Notes: generated by a model not told the origin, from the sequence alone. A stretch of DNA of 6,904 nucleotides from an uncultured Clostridia bacterium (GCA_946002045.1 CAMFYM010000067.1:1-6904); one strand, 5' to 3'; shown: positions 1 to 6,510, counted from the first letter of the stretch. A program made the numbers and translations.

Positions 1-5
1 GGCGT

Positions 6-11
6 TATACT
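6..11 (+). promoter_or_regulatory. possible -10 element for the first secreted-protein gene
   Basis: The hexamer TATACT at 6-11 matches the sigma-A -10 consensus at five of six positions. It would put transcription start near base 18 and give a leader of about 50 nt. A matching -35 box would lie before the window, so half of the evidence is missing. No better promoter was found between here and the gene. Confidence 0.25.
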
Positions 12-69
12 TATTTTGTATTTCACACTAATTGCAAAATAAAGAATTTTATATATGAGGATTTAAAAA

Positions 70-2625
70 ATGAAAAAGCTTATATCATTATTTTTGTCAT
101 TAGTTATGTTATTGAGCGCAGTGATAAGCGTTGATTTTTCAGCATTTGCCAACCCAAGCTCAATAGATACCTTTACTCTAAATCCTGCGAAACCGTATGA
201 GGTAATATTTAATACCAATGGTTGCCTTGACGAATATAATAATGTGTGGTATTACTATAGCCCAAGCTGGAATAAGGGTGATATAATAACTGTCAATTAC
301 AACGACGGCTCAACAGAAGAATTCGTTTGCGACGGCTGGAACTTTTATAATTCAAACGAAGAAAGGCTTAATGTTAACAAGCGTGGATTTTATTTTGACG
401 GCGTGGGCGAAGCTTCATTTGAGGTTTACCTAAAGGATTATAATGCAAGCATAAATGTTCCTGTTACAGTTATTGAAAATCCTGTTTTATCATTTACATT
501 TACTCCTACAATGCCGTATGAGATAATTGAAAACACTAACGGCTATTACGATGACGACGCAAATGCTTGGTACTATAATTGCCCAGATTGGGAAAAGGGA
601 GATGTAATTACAGTCAATTACAAAGATGGTACAATAATAGATTATACCTGCAGTGGTTGGGACTTTCGTGATTCTAACGGTGAATCGCTCTATGTTGATA
701 AGGATAACTTTTACTTTAACGGAACAGGGGAAGCATCATTTGAGATTGAATTATGTGATTACGATATGTCAATAGATGTACCTGTCACAATTATCGAAAA
801 TCCTGTATCTCACTTTACCTTAACTTCCGTAAAGCCATACGAAATAATTGAAAACACTCACGGTAATTACGAAGATTACGAAAATGTTTGGTGTTATGAA
901 CCTCCTAATTGGAACGAGGGCGACAAGATTACCGTTTACTACACAAACGGCGATACCGAAGATTTTTATAGCGACGGTTGTTTGTTTTATAATTCGTCTA
1001 ACGAGAATCTTAAAGTTACCGAGCACCATTTTAAATTTGACGGAATTGGCGAAACAGAGTTTAGAATTGAATTAGATAAATACAATAAAGCAATAAATGT
1101 ACCTGTCACAATTATAGAAAATCCTGTGTCCTCCTTCACCCTTACACCTGTAAATCCATACGAAGTAATTATAGACAAGGGTGACTATGACGAGTATGAG
1201 GGTATTTGGTATTTTGGCTCTCCTGCTTGGAATGAGGGAGATGTAATTACAGTTAATTACAAAAACGGCACAAAAGATGATTTTATCTATGACGGCGTTG
1301 AATTTTACAACAACGACGGAGAATGTGTCAACGTTAAAAAACACGGATTTGAAACTAACGGAGCAGGCAAAACAACCTTTGAAATTTGGTTGAGCGATTA
1401 TCTTATTAAAATAGATTGTCCGGTTACTGTTATAGAAAATCCTATTGCTTCATTTAAGCTCACTCCTGTAAATCCATACGAGTATATTGTAAACACTAAC
1501 GGCTACTATGATGAATATGAGAACTCATGGTACTATTATAGCCCTGATTGGAACGAGGGTGATGTGATTACCGTCACTTATACCAATGGTACAACAGATG
1601 ATTTTGTTTATCACGAAGGAAAATTTGTTAATTCAGATGATGAGCAAATGAATGTCTTTGGTTACGGTTTTTATTTCGACGGAGTGGGCGAAACTACATT
1701 TGAGATTGAACTTTACGACTATGAAAAATCAATCCAATTCCCAATTACAATAATAGATGAACATGTTCACGATTATTCTTCAAAGGTTATTCCACCTACT
1801 TGCTTGGATAGTGGATATACAGTTTTCACATGCTCTTGTGGCGATAGTTATATCGGTAATTATACAAATGCAAAGGGTCATAAATACGATGCAGGAAAGG
1901 TAACAAAGGCTGCCACCTGTAAAGCAACAGGCGTTAAAACATATACCTGTACTGTTTGCAAGGCAACAAAGACTGAAACTATTGCAAAGAAAGCACATAC
2001 ATACAAAAACTATGTAACCAAAGCAACATTAACTGCTAATGGAAAGATAGTAAATAAGTGTTCGGTATGTGGAGTAGTTAAATCAACAACTGCAATTCCA
2101 ATGGCAAAAACATTCATAATTTCTGCAACAAACTACACCTATGACGGTAAGGTAAAAACACCTGCTGTAACAGTAAAGGATAGCAAGGGTAATACACTTC
2201 GTAAGGGTACAGACTACGATGTAACCTACTCAAGTGGCAGAAAGAATGTTGGCAAGTACGCAGTAAAGATTACTCTTAAGGGTAACTATTATGGTACAAA
2301 AACTCTGTACTTCAATATCAACCCAAAGGGTACAACAATAGCAAAGCTTACACCAAAATCAAAATCATTTACAGTACAGTGGAACAAGCAGACAAACCAG
2401 ACCACGGGCTATCAAATCCAGTACAGTGTATATAGTAATTTCTCCGGTGCAAAGACAATCACAATGCCAAAGAACACATATTATGCAAAGAGCGTAACAG
2501 GACTGTCAGGCAACAAGAGATACTATGTGCGTGTTCGTACATACAAGACAGTAAAATTCAACGGCAAGAATTACAATCTTTACTCACCATGGTCAAGCGC
2601 AAAATACACAACTACAAAGAAATAA
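70..2625 (+). CDS. secreted multi-domain protein: five Ig-like repeats, Cys-rich linker, Ig-like and FN3-like tail
   Basis: A predicted exported protein of 851 aa, probably acting at the cell surface or outside the cell; I infer an adhesive or scaffold role and cannot name a ligand. The start is set by GAGGA at 57-61, 8 nt before the ATG, and by a classic signal peptide (MKK, hydrophobic stretch ~4-20, likely cut after Ala27 in SAFA). Residues ~34-566 are five tandem repeats of ~107 aa with recurring PYE-I, W-Y, P-W-EGD-ITV-Y-NGT, F-F-G-GE-FEIEL-DY and VPVTIIENP blocks, like Ig-like repeats seen in Ruminococcus-type surface proteins. Residues ~567-680 carry HDY, CSCG, CTVC and CSVC motifs. 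Residues ~681-752 form an Ig-like domain (YDGK-KTP-VTVKD, GTDYDVTY) and ~754-845 an FN3-like domain (SFTVQW, GYQIQYS, YYVRVRTY). No enzyme motif, LPXTG or C-terminal membrane helix is visible. No clear terminator follows it. Confidence 0.93.
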   Translation: MKKLISLFLSLVMLLSAVISVDFSAFANPSSIDTFTLNPAKPYEVIFNTNGCLDEYNNVWYYYSPSWNKGDIITVNYNDGSTEEFVCDGWNFYNSNEERLNVNKRGFYFDGVGEASFEVYLKDYNASINVPVTVIENPVLSFTFTPTMPYEIIENTNGYYDDDANAWYYNCPDWEKGDVITVNYKDGTIIDYTCSGWDFRDSNGESLYVDKDNFYFNGTGEASFEIELCDYDMSIDVPVTIIENPVSHFTLTSVKPYEIIENTHGNYEDYENVWCYEPPNWNEGDKITVYYTNGDTEDFYSDGCLFYNSSNENLKVTEHHFKFDGIGETEFRIELDKYNKAINVPVTIIENPVSSFTLTPVNPYEVIIDKGDYDEYEGIWYFGSPAWNEGDVITVNYKNGTKDDFIYDGVEFYNNDGECVNVKKHGFETNGAGKTTFEIWLSDYLIKIDCPVTVIENPIASFKLTPVNPYEYIVNTNGYYDEYENSWYYYSPDWNEGDVITVTYTNGTTDDFVYHEGKFVNSDDEQMNVFGYGFYFDGVGETTFEIELYDYEKSIQFPITIIDEHVHDYSSKVIPPTCLDSGYTVFTCSCGDSYIGNYTNAKGHKYDAGKVTKAATCKATGVKTYTCTVCKATKTETIAKKAHTYKNYVTKATLTANGKIVNKCSVCGVVKSTTAIPMAKTFIISATNYTYDGKVKTPAVTVKDSKGNTLRKGTDYDVTYSSGRKNVGKYAVKITLKGNYYGTKTLYFNINPKGTTIAKLTPKSKSFTVQWNKQTNQTTGYQIQYSVYSNFSGAKTITMPKNTYYAKSVTGLSGNKRYYVRVRTYKTVKFNGKNYNLYSPWSSAKYTTTKK
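169..1770 (+). repeat. five tandem ~321-bp coding repeats (Ig-like units)
   Basis: Units begin near 169, 490, 811, 1132 and 1450, each at the (T/S/H)F-(T/K)-(L/F) motif. Spacing is 107, 107, 107 and 106 codons. Each unit ends with a VPVTIIENPV-like strand that runs straight into the next unit; the fifth ends IIDEHV and passes into the Cys-rich linker. The protein pattern is well kept but the DNA has diverged, so the array is not recent. Best-kept DNA is at the unit junctions, for example the CCTGTCACAATTAT string shared by units 2 and 3. Confidence 0.9.
2122..2625 (+). repeat. shared 3' module, copy A (Ig-like plus FN3 coding end)
   Basis: This stretch aligns without gaps to 4426-4929 at a constant offset of 2304 bases. 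I counted 34 mismatches in 504 bases (~93% identity), including a perfect run of 79 bases at 2495-2573. At protein level 12 residues differ. About half of the mismatches are synonymous. The match stops at the stop codons (followed by the same TC), and the flanks beyond are unrelated. Confidence 0.95.
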
Positions 2626-2728
2626 TCAGCACCTCTTTTGCTATATGAAGCATCTGGTATCTAAAAACTCTAAATCAAATTAAAGGCAAGTGTTTCTAAT
2701 AGTATGAATATTTTTAGCTTGATTCTTA

Positions 2729-2757
2729 TTGAAATATTTATTTGCATGTGATACAAT
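2729..2757 (+). promoter_or_regulatory. sigma-A-like promoter upstream of the BspA-like gene
   Basis: TTGAAA at 2729-2734 and TACAAT at 2752-2757 are separated by exactly 17 nt. Each matches the consensus at five of six positions. Transcription would start near 2764, leaving a leader of about 180 nt before the gene at 2947. Confidence 0.55.
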
Positions 2758-2786
2758 GTGTTCGACAAACAAATTTAAACATTTAT

Positions 2787-2816
2787 TTGAATTATTAGTG
2801 ATGTCTGTATTATATT
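2787..2816 (+). promoter_or_regulatory. possible second promoter for the BspA-like gene
   Basis: TTGAAT at 2787-2792 and TATATT at 2811-2816 are 18 nt apart. The -10 matches five of six consensus positions and the -35 four of six. In DNA this AT-rich such matches arise easily by chance, so it ranks below the element at 2729-2757. Confidence 0.3.
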
Positions 2817-2933
2817 TTGACAATAATTGATTTTCTTTTTGGAGTATTTCTCTATTTTAATGTTTACGTTTGTTTGATTATAGTTTAGTTGTGCGTTATT
2901 TAATGTACGTGTCAACTTTGTGCTTTATATTTT

Positions 2934-2940
2934 AGGAGGA
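2934..2940 (+). promoter_or_regulatory. ribosome binding site fixing the start of the BspA-like gene
   Basis: AGGAGGA lies 6 nt before the ATG at 2947. The reading frame stays open back to a GTG at 2920, but that codon lies upstream of this site and would add nine residues in front of a signal peptide that properly begins MKKAL. The ATG at 2947 is therefore the start. Confidence 0.9.
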
Positions 2941-2946
2941 GATTAT

Positions 2947-4929
2947 ATGAAAAAAGCTTTATCAATCATTCTATCATTAGTAATGCTAATTAGTGTTACT
3001 GCAGGAATCGATTTGTCAGCTAATGCTGCATCGTTTCCAAATAAAGGTAAATGTGGAACAAATGTGTCATATACATTCAATAGCACAAACGGTGTTCTAA
3101 CTATCAGTGGTAGTGGCGATATGAAAAATTATACTATCGAAGACGCGTCACCTTTTGAGTTTAATAGTAATGACATAAAGAAAATTATTATCGGTAGTGG
3201 TGTTACCAGCATTGGCAATAGAGCCTTCAGCTATTGTGAAGCGACAAGTGTTTCTATTTCAAATACAGTAAAAACTATTGGTGAATATGCATTTAAGAGC
3301 TGCAAAAAAATTACTAGTATCACAATTCCAAACAGTGTTAAAGTAATAAAAAAATATGCTTTCGATCGTTGTTATGGTGCAAAAAATATAACTATAGGTA
3401 CTGGTGTAACAACTATTGAAGAAGGCGCTTTTTATCACTGCTATGGTACTACAAGCATTACTGTACCATCTTCAGTTAAGAACATTGACTATTCTGCTTT
3501 CGATTTAGTAAATAATGTTAAATATTATGGCTCGTTAGATAGTGGAAGATGGGGACAAAAATCTCTTAATGGTTACATTGAAGGAAATTATGTATTTAAT
3601 AGTTCAGCAAAAACTGAACTTCTTGGATGTTCAACATATGCAACTTCAGTAAGTATCCCAAGTTCAGTAAAGGCTATTGGCAAATATGCATTTTTTGATT
3701 GTAATCAGTTAACTAGTATTTCAATACCAAATTCTGTAACAAGTATTGGTGAAGGTGCGTTTGAATATTGTGATTCTCTTGTTTCTGTATCTATTTCAAA
3801 TAGAATTAAAGAAATTAGCAGTTGGACTTTTTCAGATTGTCACAAGTTAAAGACAATTGCCATTCCTAGTAGTGTTGATACCATAGGTTGGGGAGCCTTT
3901 TACGGATGCGTATCTTTATTTAATTTTGTGATTCCCGATACAGTAACAACAATCAAGGATTCTGCTTTTAGCTCGATTAAAAATGTAAAATACAATGGCC
4001 AAGCAGACGGCTCACCGTGGGGAGCGCAGGCTGTTAATGGATATGTTGATTCTTATCTTGTTTACAAAGATTCAAGAAAAAAGGAAATCTGTGGTTGCCG
4101 AGTAGATGTTAAAAAAGTTGTAATTCCGAAGAGCGTAACAAAGATAGATGAAAACGCTTTTTATCGCTGTTATGATCTTAAAGACACTTACTATATGGGC
4201 AACCAGTCACTTTGGGATACTATCTTGATAGAATACGGAAACACGAGCATTATTTATTCGGAAATGCATTATAACTATATTCCACCTTGCAAGGTTTGCA
4301 CAAACAAAAAGAATTATGTTACTAAGGCAACTACTAGTGCAAACGGAAGTATTGTGTATAAATGCGCAACCTGTGGCACGAAATATAGTACAACCACTGT
4401 TCCGAAGGTATCAAGTTTTAAATTATCTGCAACAAATTATAATTATGACGGCAAGGTAAAAACACCTGCTGTAACAGTAAAGGACAGCAAGGGCAAGACA
4501 CTTCGCAAGGGTACAGACTACGATGTAACCTACTCAAGTGGCAGAAAGAATGTTGGCAAGTACGCTGTAAAGATTACTCTTAAGGGTAACTATTATGGTA
4601 CAAAAACTCTGTACTTTAATATTAACCCAAGGGGTACAACAATAGCAAAGCTTACTCCAAAGTCAAGAGCAATAGCAGTACAGTGGAAAAAGCAGACAAA
4701 CCAGACCACAGGCTATCAAATTCAGTACAGTGTATATAGTAATTTCAAAAGTGCAAAGACAATCACAATGCCAAAGAACACCTATTATGCAAAGAGCATA
4801 ACAGGACTGTCAGGCAACAAGAGATACTATGTGCGTGTTCGTACATACAAGACAGTAAAATTCAACGGCAAGAATTATAATCTTTACTCACCGTGGTCAA
4901 GCGCTAAATACACAACCACAAAGAGATAA
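2947..4929 (+). CDS. secreted BspA-type leucine-rich repeat protein with Ig-like and FN3-like tail
   Basis: A 660-aa exported protein, inferred to work at the cell surface in binding or adhesion, as LRR_5/BspA relatives often do; the target cannot be read from the sequence. The signal peptide (MKK, hydrophobic ~4-20) probably ends after Ala27 in SANA, the same position as in the upstream protein. Residues ~35-82 hold the BspA entry motif VLTISGSGDM. Eleven LRR_5 units of the form V-x-x-I-x-x-x-A-F start at 86, 108, 131, 154, 177, 241, 264, 287, 310, 333 and 397. Two inserts (~185-240 and ~341-396) carry NVKY-G, RWG or PWG, VNGY or LNGY, and GC. After a YYMG-x4-W segment come CKVC/CATC motifs (~448-476), an Ig-like domain (~491-561) and an FN3-like domain (~562-655). 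There is no LPXTG and no C-terminal helix. Its 3' end nearly duplicates that of the upstream gene. It has its own promoter and terminator. Confidence 0.94.
   Translation: MKKALSIILSLVMLISVTAGIDLSANAASFPNKGKCGTNVSYTFNSTNGVLTISGSGDMKNYTIEDASPFEFNSNDIKKIIIGSGVTSIGNRAFSYCEATSVSISNTVKTIGEYAFKSCKKITSITIPNSVKVIKKYAFDRCYGAKNITIGTGVTTIEEGAFYHCYGTTSITVPSSVKNIDYSAFDLVNNVKYYGSLDSGRWGQKSLNGYIEGNYVFNSSAKTELLGCSTYATSVSIPSSVKAIGKYAFFDCNQLTSISIPNSVTSIGEGAFEYCDSLVSVSISNRIKEISSWTFSDCHKLKTIAIPSSVDTIGWGAFYGCVSLFNFVIPDTVTTIKDSAFSSIKNVKYNGQADGSPWGAQAVNGYVDSYLVYKDSRKKEICGCRVDVKKVVIPKSVTKIDENAFYRCYDLKDTYYMGNQSLWDTILIEYGNTSIIYSEMHYNYIPPCKVCTNKKNYVTKATTSANGSIVYKCATCGTKYSTTTVPKVSSFKLSATNYNYDGKVKTPAVTVKDSKGKTLRKGTDYDVTYSSGRKNVGKYAVKITLKGNYYGTKTLYFNINPRGTTIAKLTPKSRAIAVQWKKQTNQTTGYQIQYSVYSNFKSAKTITMPKNTYYAKSITGLSGNKRYYVRVRTYKTVKFNGKNYNLYSPWSSAKYTTTKR
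3202..4134 (+). repeat. two-copy super-repeat inside the LRR region
   Basis: Each copy consists of five 22-23-aa LRR_5 units followed by a ~56-aa insert. Copy 1 covers residues 86-240 (3202-3666) and copy 2 covers 241-396 (3667-4134). Matching landmarks lie 155-156 residues apart: V86 and V241, V177 and V333, NVKYYG at 190 and NVKYNG at 346. The DNA of the two copies has diverged. Similar inserts with PWG and NGY motifs are familiar from other LRR_5 proteins. Confidence 0.8.
4426..4929 (+). repeat. shared 3' module, copy B (Ig-like plus FN3 coding end)
   Basis: The partner of 2122-2625, with 34 mismatches in 504 ungapped bases by hand count. The preceding stretch, 4315-4428 against 2011-2124, also aligns without gaps but differs at about 50 of 114 positions. 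The two linkers are therefore old homologues, while the tail is recently homogenised or duplicated. Both copies are in direct orientation. Confidence 0.95.
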
Positions 4930-4934
4930 TCCCA

Positions 4935-4972
4935 AACGGCTCCCTTTACTCAAGGGAGCTGTTGCATTTTTT
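4935..4972 (+). terminator. intrinsic terminator of the BspA-like gene
   Basis: A 12-bp stem (AACGGCTCCCTT with AAGGGAGCTGTT, one G-U pair) closes a TACTC loop, followed after GCA by six T residues at 4967-4972. It begins 5 bases after the stop codon. Confidence 0.9.
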
Positions 4973-5039
4973 ATGCGACCGAGGAATTGTCTATCATTAG
5001 ATTTTTATTATACATTTACAATATTTCCTTAAAATATAA

Positions 5040-5068
5040 TTGACGAAACGATATTATGGTGATATACT
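5040..5068 (+). promoter_or_regulatory. promoter of the epimerase-like gene (extended -10)
   Basis: TTGACG at 5040-5045 and TATACT at 5063-5068 are 17 nt apart, and a TGA just before the -10 gives the TGn extended form. Both boxes match five of six consensus positions. Start would fall near 5075, giving a leader of about 30 nt. With the terminator just upstream, this makes the gene an independent unit. Confidence 0.75.
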
Positions 5069-5104
5069 TTAATTGTATAAATTTTACATACAGGGGGTTA
5101 ATGT

Positions 5105-6124
5105 ATGAACGTACTTATTTTCGGTGGTACAGGTCTTTTAGGCTGTGCTGCTGCACAAATTTTTATTGACAGAGGTCATAAGGTTAAGACTATCGCTCTT
5201 CCACCTCTTCCTGAAGGTGCTCCAATCCCTGAGGAGATGGAGATTGAGTTTGGCAACTTCCTTGAGTTAACAGACGAAGAGCTTGAGAATGCAATGACAG
5301 GTGTTGATGCATTTGTATTTGCAGCCGGCGTTGACGAAAGAGTTGAATTTCCGGAGCCTGTATATGCTGCTTACAAGAAATATAATATTGATCCTGTTGA
5401 TCGTTGTCTTGCTATGGCAAAAAAATGCGGTGTTAAGAGATGCGTTGTTCTTGGCTCATATTTTGCTTGGTTGGCAAAGGATAGACCTGAAATGAATCTT
5501 TGTGACAAGCACCCATATATCCGTTCTCGTATCGAGCAGGAAGAGGTTGCTTTCAAATATGCTGATGAGAATATGGGCGTTGGCGTACTTGAACTTCCGT
5601 ATATTTTCGGTACACAGCCGGGTCGTCGTCCTGTTTGGGTTATTCTTATCGAACAGCTCCAGAGATTTGAAAAGATGCCTTTCACAATGTATCCAAAGGG
5701 AGGTACTGCAATGCTTACTGTTCGTCAGGTTGGCGAAGCTATTGTTGGTGCTGCTGAAACTGTTGAGGGTGCAAGGGCTTATGGCATTTCCTGCTATAAC
5801 TTAACATGGAGAGAGTTCCTTAAGATTGTATATCGTGCAATGGACGGAATCCCTGACAGAAAGATTGTTGACGTTCCAAAGTGGACATTCCAGGCATTTG
5901 GTCTTGTTATGAGAAAGGACTATGCAAAGAGAAATGTTGACCCCGGTATTGATCCTGTAGGACTTGCTGATATTATGGGTATGAACCTCTTTATTCCTAC
6001 TGATGACACTAAGGAGCTTGGTTGCACACCTGATGACATCGAGGCTGCTATCTTTGATTCTATCAAGCTTTCAAAGGATTCATTTGAAGGTAAAGCAAAG
6101 CTTCTTGAAATGAAGGGTGAGTAA
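5105..6124 (+). CDS. NAD(P)-binding epimerase/dehydratase-like protein (atypical extended SDR)
   Basis: A soluble 339-aa protein of the NAD-dependent epimerase/dehydratase superfamily; the substrate, perhaps a nucleotide sugar or another carbonyl compound, cannot be told. The start is supported by AGGGGG at 5092-5097, 7 nt before the ATG; an overlapping ATG at 5101 is out of frame. The Rossmann motif GGTGLLG is at residues 7-13, a conserved-type AAG at 73-75, the likely active-site Ser118 in VVLGSYF, and the ELPYIFG turn at 163-169. The usual Y-x-x-x-K reads Y138-I-R-S-R142, so the catalytic lysine appears replaced by arginine. This may mark a divergent enzyme or a non-catalytic NAD(P)-binding protein. 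Length fits extended SDRs (about 300-350 aa). There is no signal peptide or membrane segment. The gene stands alone between its own promoter and terminator and reads by eye as less AT-rich than the secreted-protein genes. Confidence 0.9.
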   Translation: MNVLIFGGTGLLGCAAAQIFIDRGHKVKTIALPPLPEGAPIPEEMEIEFGNFLELTDEELENAMTGVDAFVFAAGVDERVEFPEPVYAAYKKYNIDPVDRCLAMAKKCGVKRCVVLGSYFAWLAKDRPEMNLCDKHPYIRSRIEQEEVAFKYADENMGVGVLELPYIFGTQPGRRPVWVILIEQLQRFEKMPFTMYPKGGTAMLTVRQVGEAIVGAAETVEGARAYGISCYNLTWREFLKIVYRAMDGIPDRKIVDVPKWTFQAFGLVMRKDYAKRNVDPGIDPVGLADIMGMNLFIPTDDTKELGCTPDDIEAAIFDSIKLSKDSFEGKAKLLEMKGE

Positions 6125-6137
6125 TTTTATATTGTAA

Positions 6138-6171
6138 AACAGCCGGTGGAATTCCATCGGCTGTTAGTTTT
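6138..6171 (+). terminator. intrinsic terminator of the epimerase-like gene
   Basis: A 12-bp stem (AACAGCCGGTGG with CCATCGGCTGTT, one G-U pair) closes an AATT loop 13 bases after the stop codon. The T run behind it is short (AGTTTTA), so readthrough is possible; a second hairpin at 6289-6327 may act as backup. Confidence 0.8.
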
Positions 6172-6177
6172 AATGCT

Positions 6178-6307
6178 ATGAGTAACAAACAAAAAAAGAT
6201 TTAGATATTTTGGCTATAACACTAATGAGTTAAAAAGATTAAAGAAAAAATATGATATGGAGCATTGTAAGGGAGATTGTAAAAAGGCATTAAAAAATGA
6301 GCATTGA
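6178..6307 (+). pseudogene. possible small ORF broken by one base in an A7 run
   Basis: From the ATG at 6178 the frame reads MSNKQKKI and stops at 6202-6204. If the seven A residues at 6191-6197 were six, it would continue for 42 codons to the TGA at 6305-6307. That continuation includes RFRYFGYNTNELKRLKKKY and then HCKGDC, a basic, protein-like sequence with a CxxxC pair. No ribosome site precedes the ATG, and the end overlaps the terminator hairpin. It may be a decayed gene, a sequencing or assembly slip, or a chance frame. I do not recognise a family. Confidence 0.2.
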
Positions 6308-6327
6308 TACAATGCTCATTTTTTAAT
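6289..6327. terminator. bidirectional intrinsic terminator at the convergent junction
   Basis: A perfect 18-bp stem (6289-6306 with 6310-6327) has a three-base loop ATA. Six A residues lie on the left arm and six T on the right, so each strand carries a T run at the 3' side. It ends the minus-strand structured RNA and can stop plus-strand readthrough from the epimerase-like gene. Confidence 0.85.
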
Positions 6328-6510
6328 AATCCGCCCAGCCGCCTTGTACTGAGAATAACCTGCAGTTAAAAGCAGGTGGGTTTTGCTTCGTTCACTTTGT
6401 GCTCCCAGCGTCCCAAAAGGGGAGGTCTGCATTCCCGTTTCACGAAAGACAAATCCCTAATAAAGCGTGTTCGGGTTACTAAAGTCCAAGGTTGTCGAGA
6501 AGGGCAGATT
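6328..6510 (-). ncRNA. probable 6S RNA (SsrS-like structured RNA)
   Basis: A ~183-nt non-coding stretch on the minus strand that folds like 6S RNA, which binds sigma-A RNA polymerase by imitating an open promoter. A closing helix pairs 6510-6502 (AATCTGCCC) with 6336-6328 (GGGCGGATT). A second pairs 6491-6483 with 6350-6342 with one mismatch. Then comes a large bubble whose 5' strand is ~6482-6458 and whose 3' strand holds a small hairpin (ACCTGC/GCAGGT, 6377-6358). An inner imperfect helix joins 6457-6442 to 6391-6378, topped by a CTCCC/GGGAG region. G-U pairs fit only the minus strand. It starts about 14 bases after the DUF1292 stop codon and runs directly into the terminator at 6289-6327. 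The identity rests on fold, size and context, not on a database match. Another structured RNA is possible. Confidence 0.6.

Larger units (their letters stand above)
2626..2946. other. AT-rich intergenic region between the two secreted-protein genes
   Basis: No gene is seen on either strand. There is no convincing intrinsic terminator for the upstream gene: the only hairpin near its stop (TGCT/AGCA around 2638-2650) is short and lacks a T run. The region instead holds promoter-like elements for the downstream gene (listed separately), followed by a long AT-rich leader. I recognised no known riboswitch or T-box in that leader. Confidence 0.6.

Noticed and set aside
820..1344. Open minus-strand frames opposite the Ig-like repeats
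   Set aside because: They overlap a strongly supported plus-strand gene, lack ribosome sites, and recur because the repeats recur.
169..1770. CRISPR-like or mobile-element explanation for the repeated DNA
   Set aside because: The repeats are in-frame 321-bp coding units with diverged DNA, not short identical repeats with spacers, and no transposase or terminal inverted repeats are present.
2817..2822. Perfect TTGACA -35 box
   Set aside because: No acceptable -10 box lies 16-19 nt downstream; the bases there are GGAGT-like.
2920..2946. GTG at 2920 as the start of the BspA-like gene
   Set aside because: It lies before the AGGAGGA site at 2934-2940, has no ribosome site of its own, and would put nine extra residues before a standard signal peptide.
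5301..5804. Other open frames inside the epimerase-like gene on both strands
   Set aside because: They are shadows of the supported gene, without ribosome sites or recognisable protein motifs.
6190..6198. A_AAA_AAG slippery heptamer suggesting programmed -1 frameshifting
   Set aside because: A -1 shift leads to a short frame ending at about 6233, not to the protein-like frame, which needs a one-base deletion or +1 shift. No stimulatory structure or ribosome site supports it.
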